A stretch of DNA of 64,000 nt from JAWLHJ01 sp039587535 (GCA_039587535.1 JBDHIF010000002.1:1-64000), one strand, 5' to 3'; shown: positions 43,011-51,973, numbered from the stretch's first letter. A program made the numbers and translations. The notes: generated by a model from the sequence alone, not told the origin.

Positions 43011-44138
43011 GTGGACGTCCTGAACCAGCTGTTCGCCCAGTCGGGGCTTGCGTCCCTCTCTCTGGGGAACGCGGTCATGTTCGCGGTGGCTGGCACGCTC
43101 ATCTACCTGGCAGTGACGCGTGGGTACGAGCCGCTGCTTCTCATCCCCATAGGGTTCGGGGCCCTGTTGGCGAATCTCCCGCAAGCAGGAATGGGATCTT
43201 ACGCCGATGGGATCATGGGCGTGATCTACGACGCGGGAATCCGGACTGAGCTCCTCCCGCCGTTGATCTTTCTCGGCGTAGGCGTGCTGACGGACTTCCG
43301 TCCGCTCCTGGCTCGGCCGTTGACGTTTCTCCTGGGCGCTGCGGCCCAGGTCGGCATCTTCATTGCCGCACTGGCCGCCGCGTACCTGTTCGGCTTCACG
43401 CCTCAGGAGGCGGCTTCGATCGGCATCATCGGGGGCGCCGACGGGCCCACCTCGATCTTCATCACGATTCAGCTCGCGCCGCATCTTCTCGGCGCGGTGG
43501 CGGTGGCGGCATACAGCTACATGTCCCTGGTGCCCATCATCCAGCCGCCGATCATGAGGCTGCTGACCACCGAGGAGGAACGGGCCATCGACATGCCCCA
43601 GGCACGTCCGGTCTCCAAGGCGACGGTGGTGCTCTTTCCCGTGGTGACGGGGGTCGTGGCATCGCTCGCCGTTCCCTCGAGCGCCCCGCTCCTGGGCCTC
43701 CTCATGTTCGGAAATCTGATTCGTGAGTCCGGGGTGACGGAGCGGCTCAAGAAGACCGCGGGCGGGCCCATGGTCGATGTCGTGACCATCCTGTTGGGTC
43801 TGGTCGTGGGTGGGACCATGGGGGCGGAGAACTTCCTCACGGTGCAGACGTTGGCCATCCTGGCCCTGGGTGCCGTGGCCTTCGCCTTCAGCACGGCGGG
43901 CGGGCTCCTGTTTGCCAAGCTAATCAACGTGTTCCTGCCCGAGGCGAGCAAGATCAACCCATGCATCGGAGCCGCGGGGGTGTCGGCCGTGCCCATGTCG
44001 GCCCGGGTGGTCCAGCAGTTCGTGTCGGAGGAGACTCGGGGCCGGGTCAATCCACTGATGTCCGCCATGGGCCCCAACGTAGCGGGCGTGGTGGGGTCGG
44101 CCGTGACCGCTGGCGTCTTCCTGGCCCTCCTGGGCTGA
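43011..44138 (+). CDS. oadB: Sodium-pumping decarboxylase beta subunit
   Basis: The 375-residue protein has about nine to eleven membrane segments and the signature GIIGGADGPTSIFITIQLAP, whose Asp corresponds to the sodium- and proton-binding residue of OadB. Other conserved parts are LIFLGVGVLTDFRPLLARP, MGPNVAGVVGSAV and CIGAAGVSAVPMSARVVQQ. It couples decarboxylation of carboxybiotin to sodium export, which could power secondary transport such as the SSS symporters. GTG 43011 gives the family start MDVLNQLFAQSG. It is 10 bp after oadA. The end is 4 bp from the stop of recX on the other strand. Confidence 0.9.
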   Translation: MDVLNQLFAQSGLASLSLGNAVMFAVAGTLIYLAVTRGYEPLLLIPIGFGALLANLPQAGMGSYADGIMGVIYDAGIRTELLPPLIFLGVGVLTDFRPLLARPLTFLLGAAAQVGIFIAALAAAYLFGFTPQEAASIGIIGGADGPTSIFITIQLAPHLLGAVAVAAYSYMSLVPIIQPPIMRLLTTEEERAIDMPQARPVSKATVVLFPVVTGVVASLAVPSSAPLLGLLMFGNLIRESGVTERLKKTAGGPMVDVVTILLGLVVGGTMGAENFLTVQTLAILALGAVAFAFSTAGGLLFAKLINVFLPEASKINPCIGAAGVSAVPMSARVVQQFVSEETRGRVNPLMSAMGPNVAGVVGSAVTAGVFLALLG

Positions 44139-44142
44139 GCTG

Positions 44143-44814
44143 TTAGCGACTCCGCTCCGCGGCCAGCGCTTCGGCGCGGGCCACTCCCGCGCGCAGATCT
44201 TCGCCGCGGAACCCCCGACGACCCAGGTACCCGCGCAGTCTGCGTTGTGCCCGCGCGTGATCGGGGTCCGACCGCTGGGCGAGCAGGGCGGCCAGAACGG
44301 CCGATCCCTGACGTGTCACCCATCGTTCCGCCACCTCTTCGGCAAGCGCGCGATCCGTCACCCCTTCGTCCTGGAAAACGTCCATCACGACGTGCTCCGC
44401 GGTGTTGGCGTCCACGCCCTTTCCTCTCAGCTCGGCCCTCAGGGCCTGGCGCCCTCTGGGTCGATGTCGAAGACGGTCGCGCACGAAGGCCGCGGAGACG
44501 GCGGCGTCGTCGAGGAGGCCACGATTCTGTAGGCGGTCCAGGCAGACCTCGATCCGGTCGGCGTCATGCCCTCTCGCCCTCAGCTTCCGCTCGAGCTCCC
44601 GGCGCGTCTGGGCCCGGTAGGACAGGAGGTTCAAGGCAGCGTCGCGGACCCGCACATCGGCGTCCAGGTCCAGGAGCTGACGCATCCGTTTCGGAGCCAG
44701 AGCGTCCCCCACGCCGAGCTTCGCCTTGTCGAATGCTTCCAGCGTCACGTCCAGCGGGTCTCCCCGATCCAGGGAGAGGCGGACCACGAGGCCCCGGCGA
44801 CCCGCCGAAGTCAC
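44143..44814 (-). CDS. recX: RecX-family regulator of RecA
   Basis: The 223-residue protein has the repeated three-helix units of RecX: DAALNLLSYRAQTRRELERK with RGHDADRIEVCLDRLQNRGL, then AAFVRDRLRHRPRGRQALRA and VVMDVFQDEG. RecX inhibits or modulates RecA filament growth. The start is uncertain: GTG 44814 is chosen because it gives a typical short N-terminus, and the frame continues upstream through 115 unsupported codons. recA is not in the window. Confidence 0.8.
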   Translation of the reverse strand: MTSAGRRGLVVRLSLDRGDPLDVTLEAFDKAKLGVGDALAPKRMRQLLDLDADVRVRDAALNLLSYRAQTRRELERKLRARGHDADRIEVCLDRLQNRGLLDDAAVSAAFVRDRLRHRPRGRQALRAELRGKGVDANTAEHVVMDVFQDEGVTDRALAEEVAERWVTRQGSAVLAALLAQRSDPDHARAQRRLRGYLGRRGFRGEDLRAGVARAEALAAERSR

Positions 44815-44961
44815 ACCGGTGATCCGCGGTGCCGAGTTGGTGCCCAGGAGGCATCCTCCGCTGGTGGTGGGTCGGGGGCGCCTGCACGATGGCGCTCCAG
44901 GGATGGACTCAGGGATGGGCCCGGCGAGCACCGGGCGCCGATGGTCGAAGCCACAATCTAT

Positions 44962-45002
44962 CCAAAGCTCCAGAGCTTTGGGGGCCCCGATCCGCTTCGG
45001 GG
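44962..45002. other. Two adjacent hairpins upstream of small membrane gene
   Basis: CCAAAGCTC/GAGCTTTGG (44962-44970, 44973-44981) forms a perfect 9 bp stem, followed at once by CCCCGA/TCGGGG (44985-44990, 44997-45002). They lie between recX (minus) and the gene at 45083 (plus). They could be a terminator, a leader structure or protein sites. No tRNA-like fold is present. Confidence 0.4.
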
Positions 45003-45082
45003 CTTTCCATTCGGTGGTGGGCTCGCTCTTTTTGGGGGGCCGGGTTTCGACCCGATGTTCGAACTGAAAAATGGAGCGAGAG

Positions 45083-45295
45083 ATGGCCAGCAAGTTCTTC
45101 ACCCGCAACGAGCACAATGTCGAGCGCGTCCTGCGCGTCCTGCTGGGGATCGGGCTCATCAGCCTCGTGTTCGTGGGCCCTCAGACGATGTGGGGCTGGC
45201 TGGGACTGATTCCGTTGGCGACCGGACTCTCGGGGGTCTGCCCGTTGTATAGCGTCCTCGGCATCAACACCTGCCCGAAAGAAACGGGCGCGTGA
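45083..45295 (+). CDS. DUF2892/YgaP-type small membrane protein
   Basis: The 70-residue protein has two hydrophobic helices (LRVLLGIGLISLVFVG and MWGWLGLIPLATGLSG) followed by CPLYSVLGINTCP, the DUF2892 signature with a pair of Cys. Such domains are found alone or fused to rhodanese (YgaP) and are linked to sulfur or thiosulfate handling. A GGAG 9 bp upstream favours ATG 45083 over 45071. Its stop overlaps the start of the SDR gene as GTGA. Confidence 0.88.
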   Translation: MASKFFTRNEHNVERVLRVLLGIGLISLVFVGPQTMWGWLGLIPLATGLSGVCPLYSVLGINTCPKETGA

Positions 45296-46119
45296 CTCAC
45301 CAACCCGTGATGAGCGGCAAGACGGTCTTCATCACGGGTGGCTCGAGGGGGATCGGGCTGGCCATCGCCAAGCGCATGGCCCGCGACGGAGCCAACGTGG
45401 TCATCGCGGCCAAGACCGTCGAGCCGCACCCCAAGCTCCCGGGGACCATCCACACGGCCGCCGAGGAGATCGAAGGGGCGGGTGGGCAGGCGCTCCCGGT
45501 GCAGTGCGACATCCGGCACGAGGATCAGGTGGTCGCCGCCGTCGATGCCGCGGTGGACCGTTTCGGTGGGATCGACGTGCTGGTGAACAACGCTTCGGCG
45601 ATCAGCCTCACCGCCACGCTCGAGACGACCATGAAGCGGTTCGATCTCATGCACGACGTGAATGCCCGTGGGACGTTTCTTTGCTCGAAGGTGGCGGTGC
45701 CGCACCTGAAGCGATCCGATAACCCCCACATCCTGACCCTGGCGCCACCGCTCAACATGGCTCCCCGGTGGTTCGGTGCGCATCTGGCCTATACCATGGC
45801 CAAGTACGGGATGTCGATGTGCACGCTGGGGATGGCGGAGGAGTTCCGGGATGATGGAGTTGCCGTCAATGCGCTCTGGCCCAGGACCATCATCCACACC
45901 GCCGCGCTGAACCTGCTGCCGGGGGTGGACCTGAGCCGGTGCCGAACGCCGGAGATCGTCGCGGATGCGGCTCATGCCATCCTCGCACGCCCTTCGGGGG
46001 AGACGACGGGCCGGTTCTTCATCGACGACGAGGTTCTGGCGGAAGAGGGCGTGACGGACTTCGACGGCTATGCGGTGGATCCGGCGAAGGCTCCGCTCAC
46101 GGATCTCTTCCTGGATTGA
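45292..46119 (+). CDS. Short-chain dehydrogenase/reductase, HSDL2-like
   Basis: The 275-residue protein has the SDR NAD(P)-binding motif TGGSRGIGLAIAKRMARDG, NNASA, and the helix with the catalytic Tyr and Lys (AYTMAKYGMSM). In place of the usual Ser, the stretch LTLAPPLNMAP is typical of the hydroxysteroid dehydrogenase-like (HSDL2) subgroup, whose substrates are poorly known. GTG 45292 overlaps the upstream stop; an internal ATG at 45310 is the alternative. It is probably in one unit with the DUF2892 gene. Confidence 0.87.
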   Translation: MTHQPVMSGKTVFITGGSRGIGLAIAKRMARDGANVVIAAKTVEPHPKLPGTIHTAAEEIEGAGGQALPVQCDIRHEDQVVAAVDAAVDRFGGIDVLVNNASAISLTATLETTMKRFDLMHDVNARGTFLCSKVAVPHLKRSDNPHILTLAPPLNMAPRWFGAHLAYTMAKYGMSMCTLGMAEEFRDDGVAVNALWPRTIIHTAALNLLPGVDLSRCRTPEIVADAAHAILARPSGETTGRFFIDDEVLAEEGVTDFDGYAVDPAKAPLTDLFLD

Positions 46120-46137
46120 AGGTCGCCGTTCGTCGCC

Positions 46138-46542
46138 ATGATCGACCATCTCGAGGTTCGGACTCGCGGTAAGGGACTGCACGAGATCACGGGGGCCGTG
46201 CAGGGCTGCCTGGGACGGAGTGGCCTCGAGGAGGGCCTCTGCACCGTGATGATCCGGCACACGTCGGCGAGCCTCACCATCCAGGAGAACGCGGATCCGT
46301 CGGCACGGCGGGATCTGGAGGATTGGCTGGAGCGGAACGTGCCCGAAGGGGATCCGCATTTCACGCATACGGCAGAGGGACCCGACGACATGCCTTCACA
46401 CATCCGGGCGGCTCTTACCGCGACCACTCTTTCCATTCCGTTCGAGAGGGGGCGTTTGGCGTTGGGGACGTGGCAGGGGATCTACTTGTGGGAGCACCGG
46501 AGGCGCGGATCGGTCCGGAAGTGTGTGGTGCACGTGGGTTAG
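46138..46542 (+). CDS. yjbQ: YjbQ/UPF0047 family protein (secondary thiamine-phosphate synthase-like)
   Basis: The 134-residue protein has the complete YjbQ core: ITGAVQGCLGRSGLEEGLCT, then VMIRHTSASLTIQENADPSA, then DLEDWLERNVPE, HTAEGPDDMPSHIRAALT and RLALGTWQGIYLWEHR. E. coli YjbQ has weak thiamine-phosphate synthase activity and the family probably has another main role. It lies 18 bp after the SDR gene and converges with the DUF6504 gene. Confidence 0.93.
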   Translation: MIDHLEVRTRGKGLHEITGAVQGCLGRSGLEEGLCTVMIRHTSASLTIQENADPSARRDLEDWLERNVPEGDPHFTHTAEGPDDMPSHIRAALTATTLSIPFERGRLALGTWQGIYLWEHRRRGSVRKCVVHVG

Positions 46543-46560
46543 GGCGCCCTGAAGAGAAGC

Positions 46561-46827
46561 TCACTCTTTCTGCACGTACCAGGCTTCTTCCAGTAGATCG
46601 TGGTACAGCGTGAGCACGCGCCCGTCATCGAGGACGATGGCGTAGTAGGCTCGGGAAATGGGCCGGCGCCACCATTCGTCGTCGATACGCCAGCGCTCAC
46701 GGATCTGGAGCACCTTGCGTGCGGTCTTGCCGGGAAGTCGTACGAATTCCGGATCACCCCGATCGTCGGTGCGGACATGGACGGGCTTGGGTTGGCCGAG
46801 GGGTTTGAGTTGGGGGCGGCGGGGCAT
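46561..46827 (-). CDS. DUF6504 protein of the ImuB operon
   Basis: The 88-residue protein matches DUF6504, small proteins commonly encoded after imuB: PVHVRTDDRGDPEFVRLP, IRERWRIDDEWWRRPISRAY and LDDGRVLTLYHDLLEEAWYV. Function is unknown, but the constant link to ImuB suggests an accessory role in mutagenic DNA synthesis. It starts 29 bp after the imuB stop on the same strand. Confidence 0.85.
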   Translation of the reverse strand: MPRRPQLKPLGQPKPVHVRTDDRGDPEFVRLPGKTARKVLQIRERWRIDDEWWRRPISRAYYAIVLDDGRVLTLYHDLLEEAWYVQKE

Positions 46828-46856
46828 CGTGTCTGCTAGTGTTCTGACCCAGAGCA

Positions 46857-48251
46857 CTATGGATCGAAGCGAAGAAGGGCGTGGCGGCGCTCGGGAATCC
46901 GTGACCACGGATCGAGCTCCACCACCCGGTAGAGTGGGGAGTCGCCGAGCCGCAGCTTCAACTCCTTCACGGCGTCCCTGAGAGAGGGGGGCACGTCGCC
47001 CTGGAGCGGCCCGCTCCCTGCGCTTGCCCGGCCTCCGGCATCCTTCCGGTCGAAGAGATTCTTCTGGGCCGAGGGCGCGCCGAAGTCGGTGATCTCGAAG
47101 AAGAGCGTCTCCACGGCCCTGGGTGGTGGGGAGAGGGCCATCTTCGCGCGGAGTGGCGCGGCGATGCGCTCTCGGACAGTGGTGGGCTCGCGGAGCGTGG
47201 TCTCCACGACCCAGGAGCCGCCTCCCTCGAGATGGGCACCCAGGCGGGCGCCGGTCACGCTTCGGCCGCGGCGTGCGGGTCGGGCAAGGGCACGTTCCAC
47301 CAGCCGGTGGAGGGCGCCGTGCAGGGTGTCCACCATCCCCACTGGGTCCGAGAAGGCCAGGGAGGCACGGAGAGGGCGGGGCTTGTGCCATGGCCGCACC
47401 GGATCGATGCGACGGCCCGAGGCCCAGGCGTGGACGTCTCGGCCCGACTCGCCGAACTGGGCCACGAGCGCAGGCTCGGGGAGCTTCCGCAGCTGGGCCA
47501 GGGAGTCGATGCCGAGTCGCTCCAGGCGCTCGATCATGCGTGTGTCGACCTGGAGGACCCGGACGGGGCACCGGCCGAGGAAGACGGCGAGCTCTGACTC
47601 CGAGACGATCACCGGCTCGCCGCGTCCAGCGCAGGTCGCCGCTACCCAGGCGCCGAAGCGGCCCGGGGCCATCCCCGCGCGAAAAGCGGCGACCAGCGGG
47701 GAGGGGAAGATCCCGAAGAGGGCGTCGAAGGCACGCTCGATCTGGCGCTCAGGGGGACCGAAGAGGCGATCCAGGCCGTCCATCCCCAGGAAGACGCGGC
47801 CACGTCCTGCGGGCTCCAGAACGGGCGAGACCTCGGTGAGCGTCTCGAGGAGGATATCCATGGCTGCGTCGTAGTGGGCGGGGTCCGGTTCGAGGAGGGT
47901 GAGGGCGGGGCATAGGGAAACGGCCTGGGAAACGCGCTGACCGGGGCGCACCCCGGCTTCGAAGGCCCGCTCCGAGACCTGCCACACGGTGCGTACCGCA
48001 TGCTCTCCTTCGGAAAGGAGTGCTACAGAGGTGCGGTCGAGCTCCGGGGAGCGCACGAGCTCGAGACGTAGCTCGAACGTGGGTAGCCAGAGACAGAGTG
48101 CATCACGGCTGCCGGCAAGGCTCCGGGAGGTCGCCGAGGTCGGCTGAAACGCGGAGCTCGCGGAGGTGGAGGTGGGGTGTCGTGTCTGAGCCCAACCCTT
48201 CCCGGTCAGGTGGGTGGGAACATGTTCGACGCTCGTGCGGGACTGCGACAT
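46857..48251 (-). CDS. imuB: ImuB-type inactive Y-family polymerase
   Basis: The 464-residue protein has the Y-family fold, but the catalytic residues are missing: the N-terminal acidic metal ligand is replaced (DALCLWLPTFELRLELVRSP) and the second active-site motif reads FLGMDGLDRLFG rather than SxDE. Conserved parts are WQVSERAFEAGVRPGQRVSQ, GIDSLAQLRKLPEPALVAQFGE (helix-hairpin-helix) and the little-finger region. ImuB works with ImuA and DnaE2 in SOS mutagenesis and holds a beta-clamp motif. Neither imuA nor dnaE2 is next to it. ATG 48251 is the first credible start. Confidence 0.87.
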   Translation of the reverse strand: MSQSRTSVEHVPTHLTGKGWAQTRHPTSTSASSAFQPTSATSRSLAGSRDALCLWLPTFELRLELVRSPELDRTSVALLSEGEHAVRTVWQVSERAFEAGVRPGQRVSQAVSLCPALTLLEPDPAHYDAAMDILLETLTEVSPVLEPAGRGRVFLGMDGLDRLFGPPERQIERAFDALFGIFPSPLVAAFRAGMAPGRFGAWVAATCAGRGEPVIVSESELAVFLGRCPVRVLQVDTRMIERLERLGIDSLAQLRKLPEPALVAQFGESGRDVHAWASGRRIDPVRPWHKPRPLRASLAFSDPVGMVDTLHGALHRLVERALARPARRGRSVTGARLGAHLEGGGSWVVETTLREPTTVRERIAAPLRAKMALSPPPRAVETLFFEITDFGAPSAQKNLFDRKDAGGRASAGSGPLQGDVPPSLRDAVKELKLRLGDSPLYRVVELDPWSRIPERRHALLRFDP

Positions 48252-48286
48252 GGCCGAGTGGGGCGTCCTGAATGAGGCGTGAGATA

Positions 48287-48305
48287 ACCGAATAAAAACC
48301 GAATA
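48287..48305 (-). promoter_or_regulatory. Direct repeat upstream of imuB, possible LexA-type operator
   Basis: ACCGAATA occurs at 48287-48294 and again at 48298-48305, 11 bp apart, so both copies face the same side of the helix. On the coding strand this reads TATTCGGT-TTT-TATTCGGT and lies 35-54 bp upstream of the imuB ATG. Direct repeats with an 11 bp period are known for LexA boxes in some phyla; the identity here is inferred from location only. Confidence 0.4.
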
Positions 48306-48508
48306 TCGGGAACATAGGGCCAGCTCGGAGGCGTCGCAATGTGACCTCGTGAATCGCCCGTCGAACGCTGCGACGCGCCTTGATCCGCCCGTGCGCGCGC
48401 CGGTAAGTTCCGCCCTATCCGACGCTGCCCTCGAGTCCGTGTGCAATCATCCGACATCGACACCCCGTGTCCTTGCCGGACGCGTCGAACCCTCCAAAGG
48501 ACGCCACC

Positions 48509-50005
48509 ATGCAGCTCCGCTATCTCGATGTGAAGCCGCCGACCCACGTGACCCCGATCCTCGCCGTGGGTGTGCTCGAGGGCACGGATGAGCCGGATGA
48601 GGCCCTGGCCGATCTGGACCAGATGCTTGCCGGTCAAATCGGACGTGCCCTTCGGAGTGGTGACATGAAGGGCCGATCCCAGGACGAGGTGCTCCTGTTC
48701 GGCTCCGACGGAGCCGATGGCCCCGCGCGTGTCCTCCTCCTCGGCCTGGGGAAGCGGGACAAGCTCGATCTGGAAGTCGTCCGGCGGATGTCGGCGCGTC
48801 TGGTGCGCGCGGCCGAGCGTCTCGGTATCGAAGAGGGTTCTGTTTCCCTGGAGGGCTTCGACGGAATGGACCCGGAAGGTCTTGCTCAGGCCGCCGCGGA
48901 AGGTGCCGCCCTGGCCGCCTGGCGGTTCATGGAGCTGAAGAAGGGTGACGAGGAGAACCCCTTCAACCCCGTCCGTGCCGTGACGCTCGTGGGGCGCGGA
49001 GACGATGACGCCTTCGGTCGTGGCACGCTCAGCGGCGCTGCGGTGGCCCGGGGCGAGAATCTCGCGCGCACGCTCCAGTCGAGACCCGGTAACGTCGCCA
49101 CGCCCACGCACCTCGCGGACGAGGCGGAGCGCGTGGCGCGCTCACTGGACATGCACGTGGCGATCTGGGATGAGGCCCGCATGGCGGAGGAGGGTATGCA
49201 CGCCATCCTCGCGGTCTCTCGAGGCTCGAAAGAGGAGGCCCGCTTCATCGTCATGCGGCACGATGGAGGTGCCGAGGGGGATCCGCCCATCGTCCTGGTG
49301 GGCAAGGGCCTGACCTTCGACGCCGGCGGCATCTCCCTCAAACCCCCAAGCGGCATGGAGCAGATGAAGTTCGACATGTCCGGGGGCGCGGCCGTAATCG
49401 GGGCGATGCAGGCCGTGGCCGAGCTCGGTGTGCGGGCGAACGTGGTTGGCATTGTGCCGTCTTCCGAGAACCTTCCCTCGGGGACGGCGGTGAAGCCCGG
49501 CGACGTCATCCAGACGCTGGCAGGCAAGACGGTGGAAGTGATCAACACCGACGCCGAGGGTCGCCTCATCCTGGCGGACGCCCTCGCTTTCGCCGCCCGT
49601 ATGAAGCCCGCGGCCATGGTGGATTGCGCCACGCTCACCGGCTCCGTGGTCGTCGCACTCGGTGCGCACGCCGCCGCCGTCCTCGGCAACGACGAGGCTC
49701 TGGTGCAGGAGTTGCTCGAAGCGGGACGGGCATCGGGCGAGCGGTGTTGGCAGCTTCCCCTGTGGGACGAGTACCGCAAGCAGCTCGACAGCGAGACCGC
49801 CGACCTGCAGAACGTGGGCGGTCGGCCCGGGGGGACCATCACCGCGGCGGCCTTTCTGAAGGAATTCGTCGGAGACACGAAGTGGGCGCACCTGGATATC
49901 GCGGGCACGGCCTACGGCGACGGCAAGCTCCCGTATCAGCGGAAGGGTGGCTATGGCTTTCCGGTCCGCTTGCTCGTGCAGTGGGTGCGGGGCCGGAGCG
50001 GGTGA
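48509..50005 (+). CDS. pepA: Leucyl aminopeptidase (M17)
   Basis: The 498-residue enzyme removes N-terminal residues from peptides in the cytoplasm with two zinc or manganese ions. The catalytic domain has GKGLTFDAGGISLKPPSGME (active-site Lys), VNTDAEGRLILADAL with the signature NTDAEGRL, and KWAHLDIAGTAY. The N-terminal macro-like domain covers residues 1-180. The start is ATG 48509 after CAAAGGACG. Its stop overlaps GTG 50002 of the next gene by 4 bp. Confidence 0.94.
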   Translation: MQLRYLDVKPPTHVTPILAVGVLEGTDEPDEALADLDQMLAGQIGRALRSGDMKGRSQDEVLLFGSDGADGPARVLLLGLGKRDKLDLEVVRRMSARLVRAAERLGIEEGSVSLEGFDGMDPEGLAQAAAEGAALAAWRFMELKKGDEENPFNPVRAVTLVGRGDDDAFGRGTLSGAAVARGENLARTLQSRPGNVATPTHLADEAERVARSLDMHVAIWDEARMAEEGMHAILAVSRGSKEEARFIVMRHDGGAEGDPPIVLVGKGLTFDAGGISLKPPSGMEQMKFDMSGGAAVIGAMQAVAELGVRANVVGIVPSSENLPSGTAVKPGDVIQTLAGKTVEVINTDAEGRLILADALAFAARMKPAAMVDCATLTGSVVVALGAHAAAVLGNDEALVQELLEAGRASGERCWQLPLWDEYRKQLDSETADLQNVGGRPGGTITAAAFLKEFVGDTKWAHLDIAGTAYGDGKLPYQRKGGYGFPVRLLVQWVRGRSG

Positions 50006-51882
50006 CCCGAGCGTTCTTCGTCATTCTTCTCGTCGGCGTGCTCTGGCCGGCGGGGGCTGCTGCCCAGGATCCGCCCGCGGACTCCGCCCGGGTGCCCCCG
50101 GACTCGGTGGCGCTGGCCCGCCCCGATGCGCTGCGCGCATCGTCGGACTCCCTGGCCGCCGCCGATACCGTTCCGGCTTTTCACAATCTGCCGGAGCTGC
50201 CCGACGGCATTCCGGAGGGGTGGGAAGCAGCTGTCTGGGCCTGGGACCATGAGGAGCTCATGGCGTCCGGGGCACACACGCTCGTGGAGCTCCTGGATCA
50301 GGTTCCCGGTGTGGTCCCCCTCATCGCCGGCGATTACGGGACTCCGGCCGCCTTCAGTGCCCTGGGGCACGCGGCGGGCGGAATCCGGGTCATGCGGGAC
50401 GGCTTTGAGCTCATGCCGCTCTCCGGCGGCGTCGTGGATCTGCAGCGGGTCGGGCTCGGTGGCATCGAGCGCGTTCGGCTGCGCAGGGGCGGGGAGAGGA
50501 TTCTGGTCGAGATGTGGTCCCTGAATCACGATGACCCCAGACCCTATTCCCTCGTGGAGGCGGGTACCGGTGATCTGGACAACAACCTGTTCCGCGGTGC
50601 CTTCAGCTCCCCGAACGCCCTGGGAGGAAGCGCCGCCCTGGCGCTGGAGCGGTCGGACACGCGGGGTGGAGGAGCCCAGGAGACGGGGAGTCGTACCGGA
50701 AGCTGGGTGCGATATCAGCTCCACCGAGGTGAGGACGCCGGCATCGCGCTCGACTTCCGGCGAATGGGATCGCGATCGGAGGTGGCGGCGTACCCCGCCC
50801 CGGTGACCCGTACGGACCTCACCATGCGAGCCCGTGCGAAGGTGGCCGACGGGGTGGTCGCCGAGCTGCAGATGGGTCGATCGAGCCTCGACGTCGAGGA
50901 CGAGCGGCTTCTCTACGCTCGGGACGGGGGGCGCCGGAACCAGTATGCGGCGAGAGTCGCGACGGACCGGGGAGATCTGTGGGCCGACGGAGCGTTCCGC
51001 CTCTTCGGCGGGGACGACCTGCTGAAGAACCGCCTCGACCTCGAGGGCGGCTGGCGAATCCCGGATACGGGTGGACTTTCTGCGCGACTCACCCGCGAGG
51101 ACTGGAAGGGAGCCCGGCCGGTGAGTTGGAGCGTGAGCGGATGGGCCCGACCCCTATCGTGGGTGCGGGTCTTCGCCTCCTGGGCGGGCGGCGGATATGC
51201 GGCCCGATCCGGGCCCGTTCTGGACGCCACGCCTCCGTCCCCCGATCCGGGAGCACCGGACCCCTCGATTCCGGCTTGGGCCGACCGGCCGGCGCCGACC
51301 CTGTGGACCACTGACCGCACGTCTTACCGGGCCGGAGCGACTCTGGGTTGGCGTGGCGCGGTGGTGTCCGCCGCGGTCCTGGGGTTGGAGCAGGACAGGA
51401 CGCTCCCATTGGGCTTGGAGCCGGATCTGGGATCCGATCCCGGCCCCGGTGCCACACGCCGTGGTTGGGAAGCCTACGGACGGGTACCACTGCCAGTGGA
51501 AGGATTTGGCCTGGTGGGGTCTTACCAGGCGTGGGACGTCGGCGGTCCGTATCTGCCCGCCCGGATCTACCGAGGATCCCTCGACTTCCATCGAGCCTTC
51601 ATGGAGTCGGAGAACTTCGAGATCCGAGCCTCGCTGGGCGTGCGCGGACACGATCCGATGCTCGTCTTCGTTCCGTCCGAGGACCCGGATGGAGCGACGG
51701 AGCTGGCGGAGGTTCCGTTCTTCCAGAGCTGGGATGCGACGTTCCAGATGCGCATCGTCACCGTGCGTATCTTCCTCTCGTGGGAGAACCTCACGACCAG
51801 GCGCAATCTGCAGGCGTTTCCGGGGCGGGTGCTCCCCGCGCTCCGGACCTCGTACGGCATTCGCTGGACCATGCGGAACTGA
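50002..51882 (+). CDS. Outer-membrane protein with TonB-plug-like domain
   Basis: The 626-residue protein has a signal peptide (MTRAFFVILLVGVLWPAGAA, then AQ), a Pro/Asp/Ala-rich spacer, then a plug-like domain near residues 90-180 (HTLVELLDQVPGVVPLIAGD, AGGIRVMRDGFEL, VDLQRVGLGGIERVRLRRG). A long region of beta strands of barrel type follows and ends YGIRWTMRN. It resembles a TonB-dependent receptor but is short in the barrel and lacks a clear TonB box. It may import or sense an unknown ligand. Overlap with pepA by 4 bp (GTGA) suggests coupling. Confidence 0.72.
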   Translation: MTRAFFVILLVGVLWPAGAAAQDPPADSARVPPDSVALARPDALRASSDSLAAADTVPAFHNLPELPDGIPEGWEAAVWAWDHEELMASGAHTLVELLDQVPGVVPLIAGDYGTPAAFSALGHAAGGIRVMRDGFELMPLSGGVVDLQRVGLGGIERVRLRRGGERILVEMWSLNHDDPRPYSLVEAGTGDLDNNLFRGAFSSPNALGGSAALALERSDTRGGGAQETGSRTGSWVRYQLHRGEDAGIALDFRRMGSRSEVAAYPAPVTRTDLTMRARAKVADGVVAELQMGRSSLDVEDERLLYARDGGRRNQYAARVATDRGDLWADGAFRLFGGDDLLKNRLDLEGGWRIPDTGGLSARLTREDWKGARPVSWSVSGWARPLSWVRVFASWAGGGYAARSGPVLDATPPSPDPGAPDPSIPAWADRPAPTLWTTDRTSYRAGATLGWRGAVVSAAVLGLEQDRTLPLGLEPDLGSDPGPGATRRGWEAYGRVPLPVEGFGLVGSYQAWDVGGPYLPARIYRGSLDFHRAFMESENFEIRASLGVRGHDPMLVFVPSEDPDGATELAEVPFFQSWDATFQMRIVTVRIFLSWENLTTRRNLQAFPGRVLPALRTSYGIRWTMRN

Positions 51883-51973
51883 CAGGTCACCGGGCCGCCC
51901 GCTCATCTGGACGGAAGACTTCGGAAGTGGGCCGTCGGAGATTAGGTTCTCTCGCTATGCATGGAGCGAAACG

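Noticed and set aside
44815..45082. tRNA gene suspected from GGGTTTCGACCC near 45040
   Set aside because: No acceptor stem, anticodon arm or D-arm can be built around it.
46857..48251. Active Y-family DNA polymerase IV
   Set aside because: Both catalytic acidic motifs are altered, so ImuB is the better call.
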